Assembly (NCBI GenBank): GCA_035934015.1
Contig: DASYYH010000016.1
Location: forward strand, 186,001-250,000
Direction: 5' to 3'
Source of the DNA: Candidatus Acidiferrales bacterium
Lineage (GTDB): Bacteria; Acidobacteriota; Terriglobia; Acidiferrales; UBA7541
Length of the DNA: 64,000 nucleotides
Shown here: in pieces, positions 16,260 through 26,070 of the stretch
Position numbering within the stretch: the stretch's first letter is position 1
Layout: each line of letters starts with the position of its first letter
Position numbers and translations under genes: made by a program
The notes under the pieces: model-generated
The model's input: only the letters and a program-made list of their open reading frames with translations
The model's database searches: none
Told to the model about the DNA's origin: nothing

Positions 16260-17936
16260 CTACGCTGGCGCACTCGCACTCTGCGACGCGCCTTTATACT
16301 GTACGATGACCATGGTGATGTCATCCGCCTGCGGTGCGCCGCCAGTGAACTCGCGCACTTTGTTTCGAATAGTTTCGGCCAGTTCTTCGACGCTCGCGCC
16401 AGAAAAATCTCGCATCGCTTCGCTCAACCGCGCCTGCTCGAACATGTCCTCTTTCATGTTCTTGGCTTCGGAAACACCATCGGAATAGATGACCAGAAAA
16501 TCTCCCGCAGCAAGCACCACTCGCTCGCTCTTAAATTCGGCCACGTTGAACATGCCCACGGGAAAGTTTGATGAGCTCAGTTCAGCAACATCTCCGGAAA
16601 CGCGGCGTAGAAGCGGCGGCACATGTCCCGCGTTTATGTACTCGAGATTGCCAGCGGGATCGAGTACGCCGTAAAAAAGCGTCGCGTAACGGTCGTCGCT
16701 CGAACGTTCGCACAAGAACTGATTTACGCGTTGCGTCGCTTCGGACAGAGGAATGTCAAGGGCTGCAGTCGTATAGAAGACGCCCTGCAGGAGAGTTGCG
16801 AGCAGCGAAGCCGCGATTCCCTTCCCGGCGACGTCACCCACAAAAAATCCGAAGCGGCCTCCGCCCAGTGAGACCACGTCAAAGCAATCGCCTCCCACGG
16901 AATGACAGGCAAGTGTCGAGCCCGTTACGGCGATGTTCTGCGTTTGCGGAAATGTTTTGGGCAAAAGTTCCTTCTGAATCTGACTGGCGATCTCGATTTC
17001 GTGATCCAACCGCGCTTTATCACGGGAGGCTGCAAAAAGCCGCGCGTTCTCGATGACATTTGCGGCTTCGCGGGTCAGTGTGTGCAAAACCTCGCGATCA
17101 ATGTCCGTAAAAGCCGTTGTGGGCGAGCGGCTATCGAGGTATAGGACGCCAAGCAGGTCGGCTTCTTCTGATGTGACGGTAACATCGACGGCGGCAATGA
17201 CAGGGAGCTTTTCAACAGGGATGGCAACGATCGTCAATAAGGAAAGCGACGCTACGCTGGCTTGCTGATGAATGGATGCTTCGTCGCCGGTATCACTGAC
17301 GATCAACTCGCGGCGCGAGGTGGCCACACGCCTCAGCACACCGGAGGAAATTTTCAACTCGTTGACCGGCAATGATCCGCCCTTGGCGTCGCGTGCGACC
17401 ACTGGCTTCATTGCGCCTTCGGGGTCTGCCAGCAGCAACACACCGCGTTCCGTGCGTGTCAACCGAATGGCTGCATCCAGCACAGCCGCCAGCACATCTT
17501 CAAGTGACAGCCCAGAACCGAGCGTGCGTGCGACTTCCAGCAGCACGCCGAGATGATAGAGACCCTGGGTCCCTGCTGCAGCGGGAGCCGGCTTTTCGAC
17601 CTGATTGATCAATTCTTCAATGGTCGCTTCGTCGCCCAGATAAATCAGTTTGAAAGAATCCGGCATACCGAAATCCACGCTGTCTTTTTGCTTCAGCGTG
17701 TGCGACCCAGTGATGCGCTGACCATTGACGAACGTCCCATGGCGGCTGCCCTGATCCTCCAAAAAATAAGAGCCTTCCACGGAGGTGATTTGTGCTTGTT
17801 GGCGACTGATCCGGCTGTCCCGCAGCGTCAGCTCGTTGCCAGCCTGTCTCCCGATGCGGAACGGGAAAATAGCGATAGGCACTTCTCTGCGCGTCCCGGA
17901 GGGGTCAAGCACCAGCAATCGAGGAGGTCGCGGCAT
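16260..17936 (-). CDS. FHA-GAF-SpoIIE/RsbU serine phosphatase
   Basis: A 558-residue protein. Residues 1-100 form an FHA domain (FRIGRQAGNELTL, SRQQAQI, SRHGTFVNG) that binds phosphothreonine. Residues about 130-300 form a GAF sensor. Residues about 330-550 form a PP2C-type phosphatase with GGDCFDVV, FVGDVAGKGI, YSDGVSEAKN and ADDITMVIVQ, which carry the metal-binding aspartates. Such proteins control partner-switching anti-anti-sigma proteins. No anti-sigma partner is visible nearby. FHA input suggests control by a Ser/Thr kinase encoded elsewhere. Confidence 0.93.
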   Translation of the reverse strand: MPRPPRLLVLDPSGTRREVPIAIFPFRIGRQAGNELTLRDSRISRQQAQITSVEGSYFLEDQGSRHGTFVNGQRITGSHTLKQKDSVDFGMPDSFKLIYLGDEATIEELINQVEKPAPAAAGTQGLYHLGVLLEVARTLGSGLSLEDVLAAVLDAAIRLTRTERGVLLLADPEGAMKPVVARDAKGGSLPVNELKISSGVLRRVATSRRELIVSDTGDEASIHQQASVASLSLLTIVAIPVEKLPVIAAVDVTVTSEEADLLGVLYLDSRSPTTAFTDIDREVLHTLTREAANVIENARLFAASRDKARLDHEIEIASQIQKELLPKTFPQTQNIAVTGSTLACHSVGGDCFDVVSLGGGRFGFFVGDVAGKGIAASLLATLLQGVFYTTAALDIPLSEATQRVNQFLCERSSDDRYATLFYGVLDPAGNLEYINAGHVPPLLRRVSGDVAELSSSNFPVGMFNVAEFKSERVVLAAGDFLVIYSDGVSEAKNMKEDMFEQARLSEAMRDFSGASVEELAETIRNKVREFTGGAPQADDITMVIVQYKGASQSASAPA

Positions 17937-18152
17937 TTCGGTTGTCGAATCCGTTTTCCGGGTGCGCCCAGGAGGCGCAAGCAGGAGAATTCATGCCCAT
18001 GGTAGGAGAAGTTGCCGCGGTTGGCAACCCTTTGCCCATTTTTGTGGGCGTTCTCGATGGGTGCAGGCCCAGGTCACGGGTTCTGACAGTATTTGCTGGC
18101 CTTCCGAAGATGCATTATCCTGAGCATGCGCAGGCATGCGCCTGTTTCCATG

Positions 18153-18158
18153 TATAAT
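18153..18158 (+). promoter_or_regulatory. -10 box of DUF4242 gene
   Basis: A perfect TATAAT lies 33 nt before ATG 18192. A matching -35 box is weak. Confidence 0.5.
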
Positions 18159-18191
18159 GGCCGGCGAATCCCACCACGAGGAGACTTACTG

Positions 18192-18467
18192 ATGCCAAAA
18201 TTCGTTATTGAACGAGAGATCCCTGGTGCCGGTTCCCTTTCCGATGCGCAGTTGCAAGGTGTGGCGGCGAAATCGTGCAGTGTGCTGCGAAATCTCGGCC
18301 CGCAGATTCAGTGGGTCCATAGCTACGTGACGGACAATAAGATTTATTGTATCTATATTGCGCCGAATGAAGAAATGGTGCGCGAACATGCACGGCAGGG
18401 CGGGTTTCCCGCTAACAAAATTTCTCAGGTGAAGAACGTCATCGACCCTACGACATCGGAAGCATAG
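18192..18467 (+). CDS. DUF4242 family protein
   Basis: A 91-residue protein beginning MPKFVIEREIPGAGSLSDAQ. It has the QWVHSYVTDNKIYCIYIAPN core and the REHARQGGFPANKISQV end typical of DUF4242, a small ferredoxin-like fold family. Its biochemical role is not established as far as I know. GAGGAG lies 9 nt upstream of ATG 18192. The gene is monocistronic between the divergent phosphatase and the convergent HisKA protein. Confidence 0.85.
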   Translation: MPKFVIEREIPGAGSLSDAQLQGVAAKSCSVLRNLGPQIQWVHSYVTDNKIYCIYIAPNEEMVREHARQGGFPANKISQVKNVIDPTTSEA

Positions 18468-18522
18468 CCGACTGAAAGGCCAAATTTTCGGTGCAATGGA
18501 AACGGTTGCACGGCCCTGCGAG

Positions 18523-19212
18523 CTAGGCGGAATGCACCGATCGCAGGGTGGTGTGCTGGCGCTCCCATTCTGCGCCAAGGCACCGAATCGTCTCGCGCAA
18601 GCGCACGGCAAGGTCCACGACTGTCTCAAGCCGCTGCACGGAGACCGGCGGAAGGACGGCGCGATGTTGGGACAAGAGCAGCTCCGCATTGCCGAGAATC
18701 CCGGTCAGCGGGTTATTGATTTCGTGGCGAAGAATTTCCGCGAAGTCACCGGGAAGATCGGCCATCCACGCGGCGCGAAACATACGCTCGGCAGGCCGCG
18801 CATGAAGTCGCCGCTCAACGAGAGCGGCCACGACGGCCGCGCATTCGCCCGCGCGAGCGACGAAGTCGACGTCCCCACGAGCGATCAGAGCGGCGAGCTG
18901 CGATTGCCGCTCCGGCAGGCCAACGGCGACGACCGGAGCAAAGAGCGCTAGCCGACGAGCAGCGTCGCCAAATGGAAGGTTCGACGGGAGGATATCCTCC
19001 TCGAAGACGATTGTCCGCGGCTCCAGTCGTGCAGCTGAAGAACTCAGCTCATCAAACGCCTTAGCCGTTGCGATTTCCCTGTGCGAGCTAGTACGGGCGA
19101 TTGCGCGCATGATCTTATCTCTTTCTTCGTCTTCTCTTATTCCAATGACGACAGATGCGCGTTTTGGAACCATCCATGCCGGTGCTTCGCTCGCGACTGC
19201 GGCTCGTGTCAT
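18523..19212 (-). CDS. HisKA-only protein lacking an ATPase domain
   Basis: A 229-residue protein. The first 135 residues resemble a degenerate receiver domain (SVVIGIREDEERDKIMRAIA) without clear phosphoacceptor aspartates. A dimerisation and phosphoacceptor helix follows with the H-box FAEILRHEINNPLTGILGN (His163). No N, G1 or G2 boxes of a histidine-kinase ATPase follow. ATG 19212 overlaps the stop of the hybrid kinase by 4 bp, so the two are translationally coupled. It may act as a phosphotransfer partner or a dominant inhibitor of the kinase. The frame is open to 19278 inside the kinase gene. Confidence 0.8.
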   Translation of the reverse strand: MTRAAVASEAPAWMVPKRASVVIGIREDEERDKIMRAIARTSSHREIATAKAFDELSSSAARLEPRTIVFEEDILPSNLPFGDAARRLALFAPVVAVGLPERQSQLAALIARGDVDFVARAGECAAVVAALVERRLHARPAERMFRAAWMADLPGDFAEILRHEINNPLTGILGNAELLLSQHRAVLPPVSVQRLETVVDLAVRLRETIRCLGAEWERQHTTLRSVHSA

Positions 19213-21125
19213 ACGTGTGCTTTCTCTCCCGCTCGGCCAAACTGCGCACTTGGCACGCTTTCGCCGAGCACCCTGCACACCGCCAGTTTCAATTCCTCGA
19301 CCAGAAATGGTTTTGCCAGATATGGAAGCTGGTGTGATTTCAGGAAATCCGCCGTGTGCGGGCCTAGCGTGTCGCCGGTAATGAACAGAATTCGATGCTG
19401 CGCTGAATTGCCATTGCGGACGAGTGCATCATAAAACGCCGGCCCATCCAGCCGAGGCATACGCAGGTCGCAGATGATCAAGTCGTAGTGGTTCCGCGCG
19501 ATCCACGCCAATCCCTCCGGGCTGTCGAGCACCGTGTCCACACGATGGCCTTCGTTGCGCAGCACATCGGCGACGAGCTGTGCAACAGTCGGCTCATCCT
19601 CGACAACAAGCACGCGACTACTGGCGGCCTTCCGCGGCGTATCCGCATTCATGGCCATGTCGACCGGCGCTTCTGCATCTGGCACGGCGGTTATTGGCAG
19701 ATCCACTTTGAATTTGGTTCCCCCTCCGCGCAGATTCTCAAAGGTGACCTCGCCACCATGCTGCTCGACGATGCCATACACAATCGAAAGGCCCAGGCCT
19801 GTACCGACACCCGGCGGCTTGGTGGTGAAGAAAGGATCGAAAATTCGCGACGCAACTTCCGGCGGAATCCCCGGACCGTTATCGAAAACCTCGATCGTGA
19901 GCCGGTCCTCTGAAACTTTTCTCGTGCGTATGCGAATGCGGCCTTGACCGCGGCCTTCGAGAATGGCCTGCTCTGCATTCACAAGCAGGTTCAATACAAC
20001 CTGTTGCAATTGAAAAGGGTCAGCCAATGTGGCAGGAAGATCGGGGGCAAGTTCACAGCTTACGGTAATGTTTTCGACTCTCAACTCGTAGCCTCGCAAC
20101 GAAACGGTGCGCTCGATGATTGCATTGATGTCCGCGCGCGTGCGCTCGGGTTCGGCTTGACGCGCAAAGAACAACAAATTCTTGACAATCCGCCGGGCGC
20201 GTTCGGCTTCTTCGAAAATCATTTTGGCCTCGCCGCCCGGAGCTTCCGCGCTGTTGCGCGCTAACTGCAACTGCGCGTATCCCATGATGGACGTCAACGG
20301 GTTGTTTAGCTCGTGCGCGATCCCAGAGACGAGCTGTCCAAGCGCGGCCATTTTGTCCGTTTGCTCGAGCTTCGATTGGATATTCCTCTGGCTGGTGATG
20401 TCCCGGTAGATTTCGAGCCAGCCGAGCTTTCTTCCGTCTTCATCGAGCACTGGACGGGCATACCGTTCCAAGATGCGCGGCGCTTCACCAACAAGTTCCA
20501 ACTCATCGTAAATCGCATCTCCTGACCCATTTGCAAAAATGCGCCACGGCGTGGGAAACGCCCTCGGATCTTCGAATCGCGGCTGGAGCATGTTCCAAAG
20601 CTCCTGAAAATCCTTCAAGCGCTCCAAAGCACCGGCATCCAATTCGAATAGCATTCCAAAATGCGCGTTCACGAAACGAATATTCCCCTCCGCTCCAACG
20701 AGCAGTACGCCGCAACGGACACCGTCGAGAACGCTCAGCAACTCGGCCTGAAGTCTTTTCCACTGGCGGTCGGCGCGTTCAACCAAGGAGCCCTCTTCCG
20801 GCGTCACTGGGAGCTCTTCACTTTCTTCTTCGGCCATAGCGCCCACGGCTAGAGACTTCTGTTTGGTTCTCCACGAATGGAACCAGGAGCGCAGCGCCAT
20901 ATGACTCAGCGCCCCAGCCGGAGGATCAAGTAGCAGACGACGAACACGACGCACCAGAAAATCGCGAAATCCCTGGCCTTTATCAGAAGTTTTTCGATTC
21001 TTCGAGCTTTCAGATAGTCCATCTCGAATAGCCCTCTGCCGAAGCCCATGCATTGCGCTTACCAATAGAAAGGAGGCTGGCAAATCGTGACTAATGAGCG
21101 CCTTACGATTCTGCCGGCGATTCAC
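19209..21125 (-). CDS. PAS hybrid histidine kinase with C-terminal receiver
   Basis: Up to 638 residues. A PAS domain (GVLLVGAEGNIRFVNAHFG) is followed by HisKA (GIAHELNNPLTSIMGY), HATPase_c (NLLVNAEQAIL, FDNGPGIPP, GTGLGLSIVYGIVEQHGG) and a receiver (VLVVEDEPTVAQLV with Asp in ICDLRMPRLDG). No clear transmembrane helix is seen, so it is likely cytoplasmic. The true start may be ATG 20900 (MALRSWFHSW), because the first 75 residues are unlike any domain. It is followed by the HisKA-only gene (4-bp overlap), and an NtrC regulator gene lies upstream. Confidence 0.9.
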   Translation of the reverse strand: MNRRQNRKALISHDLPASFLLVSAMHGLRQRAIRDGLSESSKNRKTSDKGQGFRDFLVRRVRRLLLDPPAGALSHMALRSWFHSWRTKQKSLAVGAMAEEESEELPVTPEEGSLVERADRQWKRLQAELLSVLDGVRCGVLLVGAEGNIRFVNAHFGMLFELDAGALERLKDFQELWNMLQPRFEDPRAFPTPWRIFANGSGDAIYDELELVGEAPRILERYARPVLDEDGRKLGWLEIYRDITSQRNIQSKLEQTDKMAALGQLVSGIAHELNNPLTSIMGYAQLQLARNSAEAPGGEAKMIFEEAERARRIVKNLLFFARQAEPERTRADINAIIERTVSLRGYELRVENITVSCELAPDLPATLADPFQLQQVVLNLLVNAEQAILEGRGQGRIRIRTRKVSEDRLTIEVFDNGPGIPPEVASRIFDPFFTTKPPGVGTGLGLSIVYGIVEQHGGEVTFENLRGGGTKFKVDLPITAVPDAEAPVDMAMNADTPRKAASSRVLVVEDEPTVAQLVADVLRNEGHRVDTVLDSPEGLAWIARNHYDLIICDLRMPRLDGPAFYDALVRNGNSAQHRILFITGDTLGPHTADFLKSHQLPYLAKPFLVEELKLAVCRVLGESVPSAQFGRAGEKAHV

Positions 21126-21359
21126 TCATGCCTACGCGTTCCCACTCCGATACGGGATCGTTCGTTATGGGAACCACTACGCTTCAGACAGGCACGGCTG
21201 CATGGAGAGCATCGTCATCTTTCATGACGAGGAAGTACTTTGGAGAGCAATTCACGTGGCGTGGAGACACGGACACTTAAGACCTGATGGGATTGAGTGA
21301 GCTGGCACATCCATGCCGACCCGCCCGATTGCTATGCTATTTCGCCATTCGATACGAGG

Positions 21360-22769
21360 CTAGCTCACTGGCAGACGCACCTGGTATTCCTTGAGCTTTC
21401 GATAGAGTGTGGTTTTGCCGATGCCAAGAAGCTTCGCGGCAACGAGCTTGTCGCCACCCGACTCACGCAGCGCACGGAGAATAGCACGGCGCTCCAATTC
21501 TTCGAGCGGAACAATTTCGTCACTCGCCAGCGCGCGCTCTCTCGCGGGAGCGCCATATTGAAGATTCGATGGAAGGTCACTCGAGTGCAGAATCGGGCCA
21601 GAGCCGAGCGCAACGGCACGTTCAATGGCGTTCTCTAGTTCGCGGACATTTCCAGGCCAATCGTAGGCCGTGAGATGCGCCATCGCATCTTCGGCCAACA
21701 CGGGCGCGGGGCGCCCGGGATCAGCAAATTTTTCGAGGAACGACTGCACTAATATCGGAATGTCCGTCTTGCGTTCGCGCAGGGGCGGCAGCTTGATTTG
21801 AACGACATTGAGACGGAAAAACAAATCCTGGCGGAAGCCATTGTTGTGCACAGCCGCCTCCAGGTCCCGATTGGTCGCTGCGATCACACGCACGTCGATT
21901 GAAACGCGCTCGTTCGACCCCACGGGACGAATCTCCCGCTCCTGAAGCACGCGCAGCAGCTTGGCCTGCATATCCACGGGCAGGTCGCCAATCTCGTCCA
22001 AAAACAAAGTGCCGCCATCCGCGCTCTCGATCAATCCTTGCTTTGTATGCATCGCGCCGGTAAATGCGCCTTTGACGTAACCGAAAAGCTCCGATTCGAT
22101 GAGCGTCGGCACAAGCGCCGAGCAATCCACGGGCGCAAACGGCTTTTGTTTCCGCGTCCCCGAAAAGTGAATCGAGCGCGCCACGAGTTCCTTGCCCGTG
22201 CCACTCTCGCCCAAGATCAGGACCGGATAGTTGTGCTGGCTGACTTTTTCAATCAGCTTGTAGACGCGTTGCATTTTCGACGACAACCCAATCAGTTCTC
22301 CATATCCCGGTCGAGTGCGCAACTGCTCGCGCAAGACGCGGTTTTCCTGGTCGAGTTCTTGTTCGTGGATCAGCCGGGTCAGTTTACGGCGCAGCTCTTC
22401 GACGTGGAATGGTTTCGTCAGGTAATCGGCCGCGCCGAGACGCGTTGCTTCCACGGCGGTCGAAATGGAACCGTATTGCGTCAATACGAGAACAGAAATC
22501 TGCGGGTAATGCTCGCGCAGACGCCTGAGCAGCTCGAGACCACCCAATTGCGGCACCTTTAAGTCCGTGATAACAATGTCGGCGGGATATTGGTCCAAGG
22601 CTTCCAAAGCTTCTTCCGTCGTGCTCGCGGTTCGCACGCGCAGCCCGGCTTCCATTGCGATGTCGCTACAGAGCCTGCGCGTGGCTTCTTCATCGTCCAC
22701 AATCAGGAGGCTCGCTGCTACTGTCCGCACACGGTCTTGCGGCTCAGATGCATCCATCTGAGTTTTCAT
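21360..22769 (-). CDS. NtrC-family sigma-54 response regulator
   Basis: A 469-residue protein with a receiver ([12 protein letters not shown], phosphorylated Asp in [12 protein letters not shown]), an AAA+ activator domain (Walker [12 protein letters not shown], sigma-54 loop GAFTGA, Walker [13 protein letters not shown]) and a Fis-type helix-turn-helix ([19 protein letters not shown]). ATG 22769 has GAGG 5 nt upstream; the frame is open to 22832. It is probably the output of the hybrid kinase encoded 234 nt further on. Confidence 0.93.
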   Translation of the reverse strand: MKTQMDASEPQDRVRTVAASLLIVDDEEATRRLCSDIAMEAGLRVRTASTTEEALEALDQYPADIVITDLKVPQLGGLELLRRLREHYPQISVLVLTQYGSISTAVEATRLGAADYLTKPFHVEELRRKLTRLIHEQELDQENRVLREQLRTRPGYGELIGLSSKMQRVYKLIEKVSQHNYPVLILGESGTGKELVARSIHFSGTRKQKPFAPVDCSALVPTLIESELFGYVKGAFTGAMHTKQGLIESADGGTLFLDEIGDLPVDMQAKLLRVLQEREIRPVGSNERVSIDVRVIAATNRDLEAAVHNNGFRQDLFFRLNVVQIKLPPLRERKTDIPILVQSFLEKFADPGRPAPVLAEDAMAHLTAYDWPGNVRELENAIERAVALGSGPILHSSDLPSNLQYGAPARERALASDEIVPLEELERRAILRALRESGGDKLVAAKLLGIGKTTLYRKLKEYQVRLPVS

Positions 22770-23146
22770 TTGTGCCTCGCCTAGCGTGTTTCGTGTTCCA
22801 TTTGCGGCACGATTCCACTTTTCCCGAAGCAAACCTCAGACCAAATCCGGAATTTTCCTAATTTGTTAGAGACTCGCCACTTGGTGTTCCAAAATGCCTT
22901 CGTTAACTCTGTGCCCAGGCCCGTTTCGGCACGGCATAGTAATTGCGATATGTCTGCTAATCAAATAACTACTTCACTTTTCAAGTATATACACGCATTT
23001 AAGGGTAATTTCAAAATGAAAAATGCTCGTGGACACGCTTCCTGCTGCAACCCTATACAAAAAATCCCGGCAGCCGCAATGCGGTGCAGGGATTTTCTGT
23101 GATTCAGCTTAACTGTTCAAACCAAAGGCTGCAAAAGGTGTTCTGC
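22770..23146. other. Intergenic region
   Basis: 377 bp with AT-rich stretches around 22940-23030. It holds the terminator of the lipoprotein gene at 23059-23096 and presumably the NtrC promoter. I found no convincing small gene. Confidence 0.5.
23059..23096 (-). terminator. Terminator of the glycine-zipper lipoprotein gene
   Basis: AAAATCCC (23061-23068) and GGGATTTT (23089-23096) pair, with an inner CCGC/GCGG helix. Read on minus, the stem is followed by TTTTTT. It lies about 50 nt after the stop at 23147. Confidence 0.8.
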
Positions 23147-23812
23147 TTATTGACTTACTGCGATGGCTCGGCTCAGGCGGAAGGTCAGATGTGATTCTGC
23201 GCTCAAACGAACGTCCAGTTTTCCGGTTGCAGCAGCACCCGCCGTGCCTGCGCCGCCGCCCGCCAGCGCGCCTATCGCGGCGCCCTTTCCGCCGCCGGCA
23301 ATGCCACCAATCAGTGCGCCCAGCGCCGAGCCACCCCCAATCGCAATCACGTCCCGCTTCTTATGGGATTTGGCTTCCACGGTGAGGGGTTCCGTCGAGA
23401 TCTCCACCCAATTTCCCTGAATGTCAATTCCTCGCAGCTCTACACTCAGCAGACCAGGCTTCGAGAGTCGCCCAGATGCCCGCGCGTCAACAACGACTCC
23501 GCGCAGTTTTGTGTCGCGCTCCGCGATCGTCTGTCCGTCCACGACGATTGGATCTGTAAGCGTGGCTTCAAAAGTGTCTCCGGCTTGATTGTCGCGGCTA
23601 TTGAGCGATGTCTCGAGCCGCGCTTGAATTTCTTTTCCCGCCGGAATGGTGATCGGAGGAGGCGCGGCACTAGCCGCTGACTGTCCTCCAGCCGAGCTGC
23701 TCGCGTTATCTGCACTGCTCGCGCTGCTTCCCTTGTTTGAGCAGCCCGCGAATACGAGTCCCATGACAGTCACCGCAACAACCCAACATGGGGAATATTT
23801 CGAATGCTTCAA
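23147..23812 (-). CDS. Glycine-zipper lipoprotein
   Basis: A 221-residue lipoprotein with a hydrophobic leader ending in the lipobox VFAGC. A Ser/Ala-rich linker leads to a beta domain (IPAGKEIQARLETSL to the LRGIDIQG strand) and a glycine-zipper helix (GGGSALGALIGGIAGGGKG). The start is probably TTG 23812, because GGAGGT lies 6 nt upstream; ATG 23839 lies before that ribosome site. The domain order matches the secreted protein at 34551-35366, so the two are likely paralogues. The glycine zipper suggests membrane insertion or oligomerisation. Confidence 0.8.
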   Translation of the reverse strand: MKHSKYSPCWVVAVTVMGLVFAGCSNKGSSASSADNASSSAGGQSAASAAPPPITIPAGKEIQARLETSLNSRDNQAGDTFEATLTDPIVVDGQTIAERDTKLRGVVVDARASGRLSKPGLLSVELRGIDIQGNWVEISTEPLTVEAKSHKKRDVIAIGGGSALGALIGGIAGGGKGAAIGALAGGGAGTAGAAATGKLDVRLSAESHLTFRLSRAIAVSQ

Positions 23813-23968
23813 CTTGGCACCTCCGTGAAAGACTCTCATTGGTTTAATCTAAATATATGTTTCCTGGCTGGGCAGCCCGAGAATGAGCAAGGCTTATTCA
23901 TAGATTCGACCCGCCAATACAGTTTTGCAAGGCTTTTGAAGAGGATTGTGCAAGATATTTAACAGGCC

Positions 23969-25939
23969 CTACTGGTGCTGCGCGCCCGATTGTGCTGCTG
24001 TGCTTGCCGCGTACGTGGAAAGTTCGAGAGCGTAGAGTCCTTCCGTCGTTGATGCCACAAAAATGTTTCCTGACGACGGCCCTGATGCGACAAGCGGAAA
24101 ATAACCATCCGCCACCGTCCCTCCGAGACGGTTCCAATTCGCACCGGAGTCCTGGGAAAGATAAAGGCCGCCATCGCGCATCGAGACAACCCAATCGTTT
24201 CCAAGGACAGCCACGTCTTCGGGTGGCCCGGCCGGCAATCCATGTGCTTCGAGAGTCCACGTCGCGCCCTTATCGTGCGAAATATAGAGGCCGCGTCGGG
24301 CGCTCGCCAGAAACGTCGCGCCATTTACATGGAGCGCGAGAGACCCGCCGGAGGAGAGCGGCAAGTCACGCCAGCGCCATGTGCGACCTGCATCTTTAGA
24401 GCAAAGCATTCCGCCCGAGGAAACAACCCAAATCGCGCGGCCACCCGCCGAGACCATCACCGAGTTCAGAGGCAGACCCGGTGAACTCAACGGGATGGAA
24501 TCCCAATTCTGCCCGGAATCGCGCGAGACAAACAGCCCTGAGGTCGTGGCTGCATACCAACCTGTCCGTTCAAACACGATATCGTTCACGACCACATGGA
24601 ATTGGCGCGATCCGCTCGCGGCGGGGATTTCTCCAACATACAGCCACTGGCGGCGCAGCGAATCATAGAGTTCGATCCCGCCGTCATCAAGCGCCGCCAG
24701 CCATCCCCGCGGCGACGAGTAAATTTTCTTGAGGTCCTCGCTGCGCAGCCCCGCGCCCATAGGAAACCACGTTCGTCCACTGTCTTTTGTCTGCAGAATT
24801 GGCTCAGGCGCATCCGCCAGCACTGCAACCAGATTTCCCAGACGACGCCGGTTCAAGGCGACGGAAAAAATCTCCCGATGATCAAATCCGTCATTCGAAA
24901 CATGAAAAAAATTGCCGCCATCATCGCTGACCAGCACGCCAAGCTGCTCCGTTCCCAGAATCACACGCTGAGAGTTCGGCTCGACGGCCATCGCATTGAT
25001 GACCCAGCTCGCCGGCGTCATCAATTGCCAATTCGCTCCACCGTCCGCAGTCTTCCACAGTCCTTCTGTCGTTCCCGCGTATACGATTTGCGGATGGGAA
25101 GGATCCTGCACGATCGCATGCGTACGGCGCGCCGAAAAGGGGATCCCTTGAATCTTCGTCCAGAGCGCGCCGGCATTATCGCTGCGATAAATTCCAGAGC
25201 ACGCTGTGGCGAAAATTCGATCCGGCTTCTGACGGTCGACGACAAGACTGAACACATCCGAATCGTCAATCATGCCGGAATGGATCGGAGACCAATGTTT
25301 TCCACCGTCCGTTGTCTTCCACGGAAGATGGAATGTCCCGGAGTAAACTGTCCCGGGATCGCGCGGGTCGATGGCCACCGAATCTATATTGTAAAGTTCT
25401 GCATCTTTCTGCGGGGAGATTCGCTCCCAGTTTTCACCTCCATCGCGAGATAGAAAAATTCCGTCGAGCGCTCCGGCGACGAGTTCATTTGGGTTCGAAG
25501 GCGCTTGCGCGACCGCGCGCACGGCATGTCCCGCTAGCCCCATGGGCGCCCAATGCACTCCCGCATCGCGACTGCGAAATACTCCACCGCCTTCACCGTG
25601 AGGATCGCGCGTCCATTCACTGGCATATATTTCCCGGGAATCACGCGGGTCCACGATGACCGCCGTCACCACGGCTTGTCGTGATTCACCTGCGCGGCCG
25701 AGAATCTGCCAATGATCTCCGGCGTCTCGCGAAGTGAAGATATGTCCATCGGTCGTGCCAAGATAAAGAATCTTTGGATTTCGCGGATCCACGGCCAGTG
25801 CGCGTACGTCTCCGCCTTGCGGCCCCATCGCTCGCCAGGTTTGCGCACGTGCGCGCGCAGCGACCAGGGCAAGAAATATTGCAAGCCCAAAGAAAAAAAC
25901 GGCACGATGCTTGAAGATCAGCAGGCGCCGCTCCTCCAT
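23969..25939 (-). CDS. Secreted Ycf48-like beta-propeller
   Basis: A 656-residue protein with a signal peptide (FFFGLAIFLALVAARARAQ). About ten BNR/Asp-box-like repeats follow, such as FTSRDAGDHWQIL, FRSRDAGVHWAPM and LWKTADGGANWQLM, alternating with VDPRNPKILYLGT strands. This is the sialidase/Ycf48 propeller fold. In plants Ycf48 helps photosystem II assembly, but bacterial relatives like this are of unknown role. ATG 25939 starts the signal peptide; a TTG at 26074 overlaps the previous stop. It is downstream of the OmpA-like gene and probably co-transcribed. Confidence 0.85.
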   Translation of the reverse strand: MEERRLLIFKHRAVFFFGLAIFLALVAARARAQTWRAMGPQGGDVRALAVDPRNPKILYLGTTDGHIFTSRDAGDHWQILGRAGESRQAVVTAVIVDPRDSREIYASEWTRDPHGEGGGVFRSRDAGVHWAPMGLAGHAVRAVAQAPSNPNELVAGALDGIFLSRDGGENWERISPQKDAELYNIDSVAIDPRDPGTVYSGTFHLPWKTTDGGKHWSPIHSGMIDDSDVFSLVVDRQKPDRIFATACSGIYRSDNAGALWTKIQGIPFSARRTHAIVQDPSHPQIVYAGTTEGLWKTADGGANWQLMTPASWVINAMAVEPNSQRVILGTEQLGVLVSDDGGNFFHVSNDGFDHREIFSVALNRRRLGNLVAVLADAPEPILQTKDSGRTWFPMGAGLRSEDLKKIYSSPRGWLAALDDGGIELYDSLRRQWLYVGEIPAASGSRQFHVVVNDIVFERTGWYAATTSGLFVSRDSGQNWDSIPLSSPGLPLNSVMVSAGGRAIWVVSSGGMLCSKDAGRTWRWRDLPLSSGGSLALHVNGATFLASARRGLYISHDKGATWTLEAHGLPAGPPEDVAVLGNDWVVSMRDGGLYLSQDSGANWNRLGGTVADGYFPLVASGPSSGNIFVASTTEGLYALELSTYAASTAAQSGAQHQ

Positions 25940-26070
25940 ATCGCTCGATGCTCCTTCCAATCTCAAACTGTTTCTCAGCCTCTTTGCAGCGCTTGCCCTG
26001 AGCATAGAACAGTGTGGGGCCCGCTTCGAAACGCTGGAAGCACGAAAGTCGTCCCTATTCAGGGTGCACG

